A DNA stretch of 64,000 nucleotides from contig NZ_JAKIHP010000006.1 in the NCBI RefSeq assembly GCF_021608265.1, positions 1 through 64,000 on the forward strand. The letters are read 5' to 3'. Made by a program: the position numbers and the translations under genes. This document shows, piece by piece, positions 26,510 to 33,980 of this stretch (position 1 is the first letter of the stretch; each line of letters begins with the position of its first letter). Source of the DNA: Flavobacterium wongokense (lineage in GTDB: Bacteria > Bacteroidota > Bacteroidia > Flavobacteriales > Flavobacteriaceae). A model generated the notes under the pieces. It did not search any database. It saw nothing but the letters and a program-made list of their open reading frames with translations, and was not told the DNA's origin.

Positions 26510-27769
26510 ATGTTTAAAAAGCCACTCTATATCTTCCTTTTGCTTGTTTCCATTTCCATGAAGGCAAATTTTATTTTGCTTCCAATGGATGACACGACGC
26601 AAAAAAACCACCTGAAGGCTTACGGAATTACATATTGGGCTTTGGATAAACAATACAAAGCGAGCTGGCTTCTGAATTATCGTGGTGGCTCGTTCCTGTT
26701 GCCCGATGTTCCTGAAATTAGGAAGGAATGCCAGATTCGTGGGGTTAGTTTTGAAGTCTTATCCGACGCTGAAGAACAATCCATTTTAGCCGACATTTCG
26801 AGTCCGTCACAAAATATGGAAAGCGTAGTTTTGGAAAAAGCGCCAAAGATTGCAGTCTATTCACCTCCGGGAAAACAGCCTTGGGATGATGCCGTTACGA
26901 TGGTGCTGACTTATGCAGAAATTCCGTTTAAGATAGTATATGACGAAGAAGTTTTAGGTGACCAGTTGGTGTTGTACGACTGGCTTCATTTGCATCACGA
27001 GGATTTTACCGGGCAATACGGTAAGTTTTATGGAGCCTACAGAAATGCGCCTTGGTACATTGAGCAGAAGAGGGACGCTGAGGCATTAGCCACAAAATTG
27101 GGCTTTGCCAAAGTTTCCACTGAGAAATTGGCTGTTGCCAAAAAGATCCGCGACTTTGTGATTGGCGGTGGATTCATGTTTGCGATGTGTTCTGCAACGG
27201 ATAGTTTCGACATTGCTTTGTCGGCTGAAGGTGTTGATATCTGCGAGCCAATGTTTGATGGCGATGACAGCGAGGCCAATTACCAATCCAAAATCGATTA
27301 CAACAAAACCTTTGCCTTCAAGAATTTTATTTTAGACAGAAAGCCTGATCATTATGAGTTTTCCGATATTGACATGACCGAAAAACGCCGTATTCCTTTT
27401 GAAAAGGATTATTTTACCTTGATGGAATTCTCGGCAAAATGGGACGTCATTCCGAGTATGTTGTGTCAAAACCACACACAATTGGTAAAAGGTTTCATGG
27501 GACAAACCACAGCCTTTGACAGCGAATTGATAAAATCAAACGTATTGGTTTTAGGGAAAAACGAACTCAACGATGAAGCGCGTTATATCCATGGGCAAAA
27601 AGGAAAAGGCTTCTTTACTTTCTACGGTGGCCACGATCCTGAGGATTACCAGCACAGGGTAGGAGATGAACCAACGGTTTTGGATCTGCATCCCAACTCT
27701 CCTGGATTCCGCTTGATATTGAACAACGTCTTATTTCCAGCAGCAAGGAAAAAACCTCAGAAAACCTAA
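26510..27769 (+). CDS. Conserved secreted protein with GATase1/ThuA-like fold
   Basis: The 419-residue protein has a signal peptide (hydrophobic to about residue 19). The middle carries class I glutamine amidotransferase-like features: a flavodoxin-like start (KIAVYSPPGKQPWDDAVTMVL), GGGFMFAMCSATDSFD around the position of the nucleophile elbow with a cysteine, and near the end FFTFYGGHDPEDY with a histidine. Proteins of this type in Flavobacteria are often labelled asparagine synthetase B; I see no asparagine synthetase domain, so I do not adopt that name. It is six bases upstream of the TPR kinase gene and probably in one operon with it, which suggests a link to envelope sensing. Confidence 0.55.
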   Translation: MFKKPLYIFLLLVSISMKANFILLPMDDTTQKNHLKAYGITYWALDKQYKASWLLNYRGGSFLLPDVPEIRKECQIRGVSFEVLSDAEEQSILADISSPSQNMESVVLEKAPKIAVYSPPGKQPWDDAVTMVLTYAEIPFKIVYDEEVLGDQLVLYDWLHLHHEDFTGQYGKFYGAYRNAPWYIEQKRDAEALATKLGFAKVSTEKLAVAKKIRDFVIGGGFMFAMCSATDSFDIALSAEGVDICEPMFDGDDSEANYQSKIDYNKTFAFKNFILDRKPDHYEFSDIDMTEKRRIPFEKDYFTLMEFSAKWDVIPSMLCQNHTQLVKGFMGQTTAFDSELIKSNVLVLGKNELNDEARYIHGQKGKGFFTFYGGHDPEDYQHRVGDEPTVLDLHPNSPGFRLILNNVLFPAARKKPQKT

Positions 27770-27775
27770 GGGCGT

Positions 27776-29782
27776 ATGATTAAAAAACTAATCTTTCTTC
27801 TATGGCTCTTTGGATTCTCTTTTACATATTCACAAAGTGAAAGGACCATCGACAGCCTGCAAAGCGAGATTATTAAGTTTGATCGTCAAAAGGAAAAATC
27901 AGGAAGAACCCAATTCACTTTACAGGATTCCACAAAATGCAATTTATGGATTGAGCTGGCTATGGTTTTCAACGAAACCAATCCTCAAAAAGCACTTTTA
28001 ATTACCCAAAACGCACTTGATTTAAGCTCTAAAATCAACTACAGAAAAGGGATTGCACTTTCGCATAACACTTTTGGGAAAATTTACAATGGCAAAGCCG
28101 ATTTCAATCTGGCCATCAAAAATATCACTCGTGCTATAAAAATCAATGCCGCAATCAACGCCGAAGAAAATTTGGCGGACAGTTATTTTACTTTGGGTCA
28201 GAGTTATTTATTCCTGAACAATTATACGCTTTCGCTCAAAAACCTAAATATTGCTCTGGGCAAGTTTCAAAAGTTGGGAAAGACTTCCAAAGAAGCCCGA
28301 ATCTATAACAACATAGCCATTTTATTTGGCAAATTGGACAATCGGAAAGAGGAGCTGCGGTATTACAACAAAGCCTTGGGCAAACTCAAAAATGACAATT
28401 CCAACTATGGGCAAAACCTGAAAAATACGGTCAATACCAATATTGGAAATGTATATTCAGATTATAAAGAGTTTGAAAAATCCAATGAAATCCTGAGAGA
28501 GAACATTGATTATGTGGTAAAGCATGATAAAATCAATGGTTTGGGACTGATTTATTTGAGAATGGGCGTGAATTATATGGGTTTGAAGGATTATGGCAAT
28601 TCGTTGGCCTATCTTAATAATGCACTGACGTGTTTCAATACAGTCTCCAATAAATCGGGAGAAGGAGATGCTTTGCGAACTATTGGAGAGGCATATTACA
28701 CTATGGGTCAATTGGGCAAAGCCGAAGAATTTACCAAAAAAGGACTGCAGTTATCCGAACAGATTGGCGAATTGGAATCGATAAAATTTGCCTACGAAAT
28801 CCTGGCTAAGATTTACAGCAAAAGAGGCGATTACCAAAAAGCTTATGAAAGCCAGGTGCAATACAAAAAGGTGAGCGACCAAATGTTTAACGAGCAAATC
28901 AGTTCCAAACTTACCCAAATCCAATTATCGCATGAATTTGAGCGAAGACAGCAAGCCAATAAGGAAAAACAGGAAAAGAAAGATGCCATACTCAAAAAAA
29001 TGGCCGTCAGGGAAAAGAGGATTCGGTATATTGTGATACTTTCATTATTTGTTTTGAGCATAGTCACCTTGGGCGTTTATGTCAATTTGAAACGCTATAA
29101 AAAACAGCGTAACATTATCGAAAAACAAAAAGGGCAAATCCAAAACTCCTTACAGGAAAAGGAAACCTTATTGCGTGAAATCCATCACCGTGTAAAAAAC
29201 AATCTTCAAATCATTACGAGTTTGCTGAACATGCAGTCGGAAAATATAAAGGATGCAACGGTTTTGGCCTCATTGCAGGAAGGGCAGAGCAGGGTTCAGG
29301 CAATGAGTCTGATCCATCAGAATTTATACCAGTCGGATGAAATTGACAAAGTCGATGTAGAAAATTACCTCAGGGAATTAGCCGATTACCTCACTAAAAT
29401 GTTTGTCGGGAATTCCAAAAATGTGAAAGTGCGGATTCAGACTTCCAATATAAAATTTGATTTTGACACTGCAATTCCGCTAGGCTTGATTGTAAACGAA
29501 CTAGTTTCCAATGCCTTTAAATATGGGTTTCAAACCAAGGAAGAAGGCAACATCTGGATTAAAATAAGAGCCCTAAACGAATTGGATTATGAACTCAAAA
29601 TAGAAGATGATGGCGATGGACTGCCAAAGGATTTCAACATCAAAAACTCAAAATCACTTGGCTTGAAACTGGTTACGATTTTGAGCAAACAATTAAGAGG
29701 GAATTTTTCTGTTGCTACTAAAGAAGGAAAAACTATATTTACAGTGGCATTCAAGGATTTAAAAGTGTATCAGTCAGCTTAA
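27776..29782 (+). CDS. TPR-containing membrane histidine kinase (HisKA_2 type)
   Basis: The 668-residue protein has a signal peptide (ends FTYSQ), about six tetratricopeptide repeats (~55-380) predicted in the periplasm, a charged coiled segment, one transmembrane helix (~417-437), a cytoplasmic HisKA_2 box EIHHRVKNNLQIITSLLNMQ (phosphorylated histidine probably His470), and an HATPase domain with the N box LIVNELVSNAFKYGF and the G box EDDGDGLP. It should sense an envelope signal through the TPR region and phosphorylate the LytTR regulator encoded nine bases downstream. No catalytic residue appears to be missing. Confidence 0.9.
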   Translation: MIKKLIFLLWLFGFSFTYSQSERTIDSLQSEIIKFDRQKEKSGRTQFTLQDSTKCNLWIELAMVFNETNPQKALLITQNALDLSSKINYRKGIALSHNTFGKIYNGKADFNLAIKNITRAIKINAAINAEENLADSYFTLGQSYLFLNNYTLSLKNLNIALGKFQKLGKTSKEARIYNNIAILFGKLDNRKEELRYYNKALGKLKNDNSNYGQNLKNTVNTNIGNVYSDYKEFEKSNEILRENIDYVVKHDKINGLGLIYLRMGVNYMGLKDYGNSLAYLNNALTCFNTVSNKSGEGDALRTIGEAYYTMGQLGKAEEFTKKGLQLSEQIGELESIKFAYEILAKIYSKRGDYQKAYESQVQYKKVSDQMFNEQISSKLTQIQLSHEFERRQQANKEKQEKKDAILKKMAVREKRIRYIVILSLFVLSIVTLGVYVNLKRYKKQRNIIEKQKGQIQNSLQEKETLLREIHHRVKNNLQIITSLLNMQSENIKDATVLASLQEGQSRVQAMSLIHQNLYQSDEIDKVDVENYLRELADYLTKMFVGNSKNVKVRIQTSNIKFDFDTAIPLGLIVNELVSNAFKYGFQTKEEGNIWIKIRALNELDYELKIEDDGDGLPKDFNIKNSKSLGLKLVTILSKQLRGNFSVATKEGKTIFTVAFKDLKVYQSA

Positions 29783-29791
29783 TATAAAATT

Positions 29792-30511
29792 ATGGTCAAG
29801 ATTTTAATAGTGGAAGACGAGTTGATTATTGCCGAAGATGTGAGCAATATGCTGACCAAAATGGGTTATGACATTGTAGGCAATGCTATGGATTATGATG
29901 AAGCGCTTTCGATTTTAGCATCGGTTACGCCCGATTTGATTTTGCTTGATGTCAACCTTCACGGAAAAAAAGACGGAATTGATTTGGCAAACACCATTAA
30001 CGAAAAGTACAAAGTCCCGTTTGTTTATACGACTTCCTATTCTGATTCTGCAACCTTGCAACGCGCGAAGGCAACCAATCCGATAAATTATCTGGTGAAA
30101 CCATTTAAGGAGGAACAATTGTTTACAGCGATTGAACTCGCCTTGCATAAATTAACCGAAAACGAACAGGCTGAAGAAAACAAAGACGCAGTAATTATCA
30201 AGGATGCTTTGTTTATCAAAGACAAATTCAAGTATACCAAACTCAACATCAACGATATCCTTTGGATCAAATCCGACGGAAATTACCTTGAAATCCAGAC
30301 GACGCAAAAGGAAGAATTGATCCGTGCTACGCTTTCCAATTTCATTGAAAAACTCAACAGCGATATTTTTTTCAAAACGCACAAATCCTATATCGTCAAT
30401 CTGGAGCATCTGACCAAATTGGAAACCCATACTGTAACCATTGCCGATAAAGCGATTCCGATTTCCAAAAATTATTACGAGGATTTGATTAAGAAGCTGA
30501 ATGTGGTTTAA
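29792..30511 (+). CDS. LytTR-family DNA-binding response regulator
   Basis: The 239-residue protein has an N-terminal receiver domain (acidic residues 8-10, phosphoacceptor Asp53 in LLDVNLHG, Lys103 in LVKPF) and a C-terminal LytTR DNA-binding domain (~138-239) with ILWIKSDGNYLEI, KTHKSYIVNLEHL and ISKNYYEDL. It is the cognate partner of the kinase just upstream, with which it forms a two-component system. Target promoters are not evident in the window. Confidence 0.92.
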   Translation: MVKILIVEDELIIAEDVSNMLTKMGYDIVGNAMDYDEALSILASVTPDLILLDVNLHGKKDGIDLANTINEKYKVPFVYTTSYSDSATLQRAKATNPINYLVKPFKEEQLFTAIELALHKLTENEQAEENKDAVIIKDALFIKDKFKYTKLNINDILWIKSDGNYLEIQTTQKEELIRATLSNFIEKLNSDIFFKTHKSYIVNLEHLTKLETHTVTIADKAIPISKNYYEDLIKKLNVV

Positions 30512-30632
30512 ATAATATCACAGCCAGACTGGCTTTCGTACCAAACTTCCCACAGTTCGTCACATTTATTTTTATAAAAGCTTTATTTTCAGTTATTTTA
30601 ATGGAGTGCTTACCTCATTAAACTATACGGTT

Positions 30633-30776
30633 ATGAAAAGAAGTCTAGTCTACAGAAGCAGGTATTTATTGGAGAAAAATTTAAAATCAGTTGCGTTTTT
30701 AGCAGTCACTGCTTTGATTGTCTGCCTGGTTTATCTTATCATCCTCATTGCTGAATATACATCGGATATAGGATGA
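30633..30776 (+). CDS. Small single-pass membrane protein (47 aa)
   Basis: ATG at 30633, 48 codons including TGA at 30774-30776. A basic N-terminus (KRSLVYRSRYLLEKNLK) is followed by one hydrophobic helix (residues ~19-40, VAFLAVTALIVCLVYLIIL) and a short acidic tail, predicting an inner-membrane protein with the N-terminus inside. I do not recognise the family. It lies in the 368-base gap between the LytTR regulator and a minus-strand gene and precedes a hairpin, so it could be an independent small gene. No exact -7 box was seen upstream, which lowers confidence. Confidence 0.5.
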   Translation: MKRSLVYRSRYLLEKNLKSVAFLAVTALIVCLVYLIILIAEYTSDIG

Positions 30777-30840
30777 TGATTTCAAGTTTAAAATTTTAGT
30801 TTTTTTGGTAAATAGGTTTGAGACTCCATTGCCAAAACGA

Positions 30841-30872
30841 AGAACCATCTGTTAGTAGATGGTTCTGTCTGT
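30841..30872. terminator. Probable bidirectional terminator
   Basis: A 10-bp perfect stem (30841-30850 with 30857-30866) with a six-base loop lies between the small plus-strand gene and the convergent minus-strand gene. The T tract is interrupted on both sides, so it is weaker than other terminators here. Confidence 0.5.
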
Positions 30873-30879
30873 TTATAGC

Positions 30880-31335
30880 TTAGCCATTGATATCCCTGAT
30901 TATTTTTAGGTGATGATTGGTATGCAGTTTCAAAAACCAAATCGTTCTCTTCAAATTCAAATCTCCAAAAAAAGGATGTGTAAAATAGGAGTTAGCAGCA
31001 AGCGTTGCCATCGCATCAATATTCCTTTTTGCAAGTTCGAGTTTTGAAGTTAAATCTTCAGCTGTTGCGATATCAATGGGTTTCACTACTTTTGGAACCC
31101 TAACTTTTCCTCTTGGAATTTTATTTGTGATTTGGATTAAAAGCCGGATCTTATTGAACTTCCATTTATAATTTTCAGGATTGGAATTTTTCAGTTCATC
31201 AATCACGCCATTAATAACCAACAAACTATGGTCAATCTGCCAGCCAATGGTAGATTGTGAAACTGTTGGATTGGACTTTTCAAGATTCGGAATATGGGAT
31301 TCCAGTTCCTGGATGAGATTTTTAAGTTTGTTCAT
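30880..31335 (-). CDS. DUF1569/DinB-like protein
   Basis: The 151-residue protein is mostly helical. It has an early histidine (IGWQIDHSLLVINGVID) and a late HTNHHLKIIRD motif, resembling the metal-binding histidines of the DinB/YfiT four-helix-bundle fold; DUF1569 is the closest family I can suggest. Members of this fold are often thiol-dependent or metal-dependent enzymes of unknown substrate. Its start ATG is at 31335; a terminator for the upstream His-rich gene lies just before it, so it is probably a separate unit. Confidence 0.6.
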   Translation of the reverse strand: MNKLKNLIQELESHIPNLEKSNPTVSQSTIGWQIDHSLLVINGVIDELKNSNPENYKWKFNKIRLLIQITNKIPRGKVRVPKVVKPIDIATAEDLTSKLELAKRNIDAMATLAANSYFTHPFFGDLNLKRTIWFLKLHTNHHLKIIRDING

Positions 31336-31371
31336 GATGGTAATGTTGCACTAAGCTAAAGTATGAAAATT

Positions 31372-31403
31372 AAAAACCCTTTCTGTTTCCAAAAAGGGTT
31401 TTT
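31372..31403. terminator. Terminator of the His-rich protein gene (bidirectional shape)
   Basis: An 11-bp stem (31372-31382 with 31393-31403) with a 10-base loop lies directly after the stop of the minus-strand gene at 31408. Read on the minus strand it ends in a T tract. Confidence 0.8.
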
Positions 31404-31407
31404 GTTA

Positions 31408-31845
31408 TTAGTCATCGTGGTGTTTGTGTTTTTTATGTTTTTTTCCGTGACCGTGTTTGTGATGATGATGGTCGTTGCATTCATAAGCATAGTGATAATG
31501 GGGTTCTTCAACATATCGCCTGTATTCTACCACATGCACTTCGTTGTAGCGATAAGGATCATAACCGTTATAATTAAGCTGGATTTGTGCGGCATTTCCA
31601 AGATTAACACCTACAAAAATACTCGGCAATGCAGCACTAACAGACCAATGCCCTCCATTGAGGTACAGGTATGAACTTCGGTTCATATCGTAATACATAT
31701 TATACTGTGGGAAATAGATGTGCCTTGTTTTTGCACGGTATCCGTGAGCTGGCGCCCATGGTGGTGGGCCTTGAGCCCAAGTCGATTCCGGAATTGTGAG
31801 TAACAAAAATAATGCTACAGCGGTTGTTTTGAGGATTGTTTTCAT
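31408..31845 (-). CDS. Small secreted histidine-rich protein
   Basis: The 145-residue protein has a signal peptide ending STWAQ. The middle part is rich in Tyr, Asn and Gly, and the last ~35 residues contain about twelve histidines interleaved with lysines and aspartates (NDHHHHKHGHGKKHKKHKHH). Such tails bind zinc, nickel or copper in other proteins, so a periplasmic metal buffer or sensor is possible, but no domain is recognised. It is separated from its neighbours by a terminator on one side and 86 bases on the other. Confidence 0.7.
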   Translation of the reverse strand: MKTILKTTAVALFLLLTIPESTWAQGPPPWAPAHGYRAKTRHIYFPQYNMYYDMNRSSYLYLNGGHWSVSAALPSIFVGVNLGNAAQIQLNYNGYDPYRYNEVHVVEYRRYVEEPHYHYAYECNDHHHHKHGHGKKHKKHKHHDD

Positions 31846-31931
31846 GATTGTAAAATTTGGGTTGTAACTCAGTTTACTGGTCTGCCAACCAATTTTACAA
31901 GAAATGTGCCAAAGCGGTTTTCTTTTTTACT

Positions 31932-32390
31932 TTATCGCGTTCCCCATTCCCACAAACCAAACTGTGTCTTTTGATCTACAGCGTGCCCCGATTGTTTTAA
32001 GGCTAGCATAATCTGTCCGCGGTGATGGCTTTCGTGCGAAATCAAATACCCCAGAAATGCCGTTGGATGGGGTTTGAATCCTTTTATTTTGCCTTCGGCA
32101 ATGCCTTTTTCCAAAAGTTTGGCAATGGCTTCAGCGCTTTTATTCAATTCCAGTTCCAATATTGATTTAGTGATGATTGTTTCCTTGTCTAGTTTGTTCA
32201 ATCCTTCCAATAATTCAGGAAAGGAAGCTTTAAGCCACATCATGCGAACGTTGTGTAAGTGTGCGAACTGGTCGCCAACTTTGCGTCCTTTGGAAGCCGA
32301 AATATCGTTTAAATGACTTTCGTCAATCGCATCAAGCAAATACAGGTTGATGCGATTGTTGATAAGCCAGGTATCGATGAGTTCCGTCAT
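31932..32390 (-). CDS. DinB-family protein
   Basis: The 152-residue protein fits the DinB fold: helix 1, a histidine pair in GDQFAHLHNVRMMWL near residue 45, and a C-terminal SHESHHRGQIMLALKQSG motif, giving the three-histidine metal site typical of DinB/YfiT proteins. The biochemical substrate is unknown; related proteins are metal-dependent thiol transferases. Its start codon overlaps the stop codon of the preceding gene by one base, so the two are translationally coupled. Confidence 0.85.
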   Translation of the reverse strand: MTELIDTWLINNRINLYLLDAIDESHLNDISASKGRKVGDQFAHLHNVRMMWLKASFPELLEGLNKLDKETIITKSILELELNKSAEAIAKLLEKGIAEGKIKGFKPHPTAFLGYLISHESHHRGQIMLALKQSGHAVDQKTQFGLWEWGTR

Positions 32391-33847
32391 TAGTTACAGT
32401 TTTGATATTCTTGTGCAATCTTAACCAGGTTTTCTTCAATCTTTAAATCGAATTCATTCTTTTTAATGTCTTCCGATAACCCTTTACAAGCCTTTAAGTA
32501 ATCGGCCAATTGAACGCTTAAGTTTTCGGAACTTCTGCGGTCTAACATTTGTCCTTTGGCTTCGGTAGCAATTTTGATAATGTATTTTTCAATTTCTACA
32601 GGATCGTGTAATACCATGATTTTATCTTCCTTGTGGATCATTTGGAAGAAAAAGGCATTATCAAAAGCAAAGTTTCCAATGTTCTGAATCTTTTTCATTG
32701 CTTCTCCCTTGATTGCCATTCCGTAATAAAAAGTCTCTTTGTTGTTTTCAGTAATGCAGAAATAGGCATTGCTGCTCGCTTTAAAGGTTTTGGTACGTTC
32801 CTGGTTTTTTTCATTCCTATACTTGATGCTGACTCTTTTTCCAAAGTTATCGGCAGCATCTTCGGGTAAAACCTGTCCGGTTTCGTTAAGGTCCAACATT
32901 TGGAAATAAATGCTGATAACACCATCATAACGTTTGCCGTCTCCATCAATCAGATAGCCTCTTTTATTATAGATATTGGCACTTCTTTCTTTGGCAAGAG
33001 CCACTTTAGCTGCAAGTAATTTGGCATTTTCATCGCGGATTTGATGCCCAAATGTATATCCATGGGATACAGCATCCCATAGGAATTCGTTAAGAAAGGT
33101 CGTGTTCCCTTCAGAGTACATGCTTTTTGTCACAAACTCGTAACTTTTACCGTCAAATCCTGTTATTTTAAAATTTGATCCCAAACTAACAAAGCCTAAA
33201 GACACTGCTTTATTACCATCAATATCATAAATATAGGCATAGTCACGTGCACCGCCACCAACAATGTAAGGTTCGGTAACCAAACGCCCGACAATTACCA
33301 ATTTTCCTCCTTGAGTAAACGTAATGCTCTTGTCGTTTTGAATTTGAGGATTGTATCTTGATTTTATTTCCTGTACTTTTTTCTTTTGTGCATCGCCTTC
33401 GATTTTGGCTGACGCAACGGTTTTACCATATTTATCACTCAGGCTTTCGCGTTCGGTTTCAAAGAAGGTTTTTAAGGCTGCGTCATTAATCCCCGAAGCA
33501 TCAAGTAAATTATATTTCACCGATAAATTGTGGGCAATGATACGTTTTACATCAAACGCCGTTATCAGCACATCATGAGGGATTTCGGTTTTTATTTTTC
33601 CATCGGCACTGGTCACTTCCAACCATTGGTAAAATTGAGTGTCATTAACAGATAAACCTTTGAAATCAACAGAAAATTTCTTTTCACCACTTAGTGTTGA
33701 GAAATCATAATGATTGCGGAATGGTTCGGTGATGATAGCAATTTCAGCTTTGTCGTAAAGGATTTTATCTTTTTTGATTTGGATTTTTTGAGCAAAGGCA
33801 AAACCGGTAAGCAGGAATGCACAAATGACGAAGTTTATTTTTTTCAT
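32390..33847 (-). CDS. Secreted protein of unknown function (485 aa)
   Basis: A signal peptide (MKKINFVICAFLLTGFAFA) precedes a mixed alpha/beta protein with no transmembrane segments. A Lys- and Glu-rich segment (~125-175) may form a coiled coil. The sequence IIVEKYIIKIATEAKGQMLDRR-like region near the end and a final Cys pair (KACKG...QNCN) are the only notable features. I do not recognise the family. It is the first gene of a two-gene unit with the DinB-family protein, whose ATG overlaps its stop. Confidence 0.65.
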   Translation of the reverse strand: MKKINFVICAFLLTGFAFAQKIQIKKDKILYDKAEIAIITEPFRNHYDFSTLSGEKKFSVDFKGLSVNDTQFYQWLEVTSADGKIKTEIPHDVLITAFDVKRIIAHNLSVKYNLLDASGINDAALKTFFETERESLSDKYGKTVASAKIEGDAQKKKVQEIKSRYNPQIQNDKSITFTQGGKLVIVGRLVTEPYIVGGGARDYAYIYDIDGNKAVSLGFVSLGSNFKITGFDGKSYEFVTKSMYSEGNTTFLNEFLWDAVSHGYTFGHQIRDENAKLLAAKVALAKERSANIYNKRGYLIDGDGKRYDGVISIYFQMLDLNETGQVLPEDAADNFGKRVSIKYRNEKNQERTKTFKASSNAYFCITENNKETFYYGMAIKGEAMKKIQNIGNFAFDNAFFFQMIHKEDKIMVLHDPVEIEKYIIKIATEAKGQMLDRRSSENLSVQLADYLKACKGLSEDIKKNEFDLKIEENLVKIAQEYQNCN

Positions 33848-33936
33848 TTTTTCATTTTTTAGAATGACAAATGTAGAGCATTAGATTTATATTTTTCTGA
33901 TTAACAGTCGTTTTTAAGCTAATTTAAAGTTTTAGG

Positions 33937-33971
33937 CATAAAAAAATCCCAAACCTGTAAGTTTGGGATTT
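33937..33971 (-). terminator. Terminator of cphA
   Basis: An 11-bp perfect stem (33944-33954 with 33961-33971) with a six-base loop reads into a T tract on the minus strand, ten bases after the cphA stop. Confidence 0.88.
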
Positions 33972-33980
33972 GATACTATT

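Noticed and set aside
26510..27769. Asparagine synthetase B
   Set aside because: Neither the N-terminal glutaminase cysteine nor the ATP pyrophosphatase loop of AsnB is visible; the protein has a signal peptide and a different GATase-like pattern.
30522..30536. Terminator after the LytTR regulator (AGCCAGACTGGCT)
   Set aside because: The stem is only four to six bases with a tiny loop and there is no T tract.
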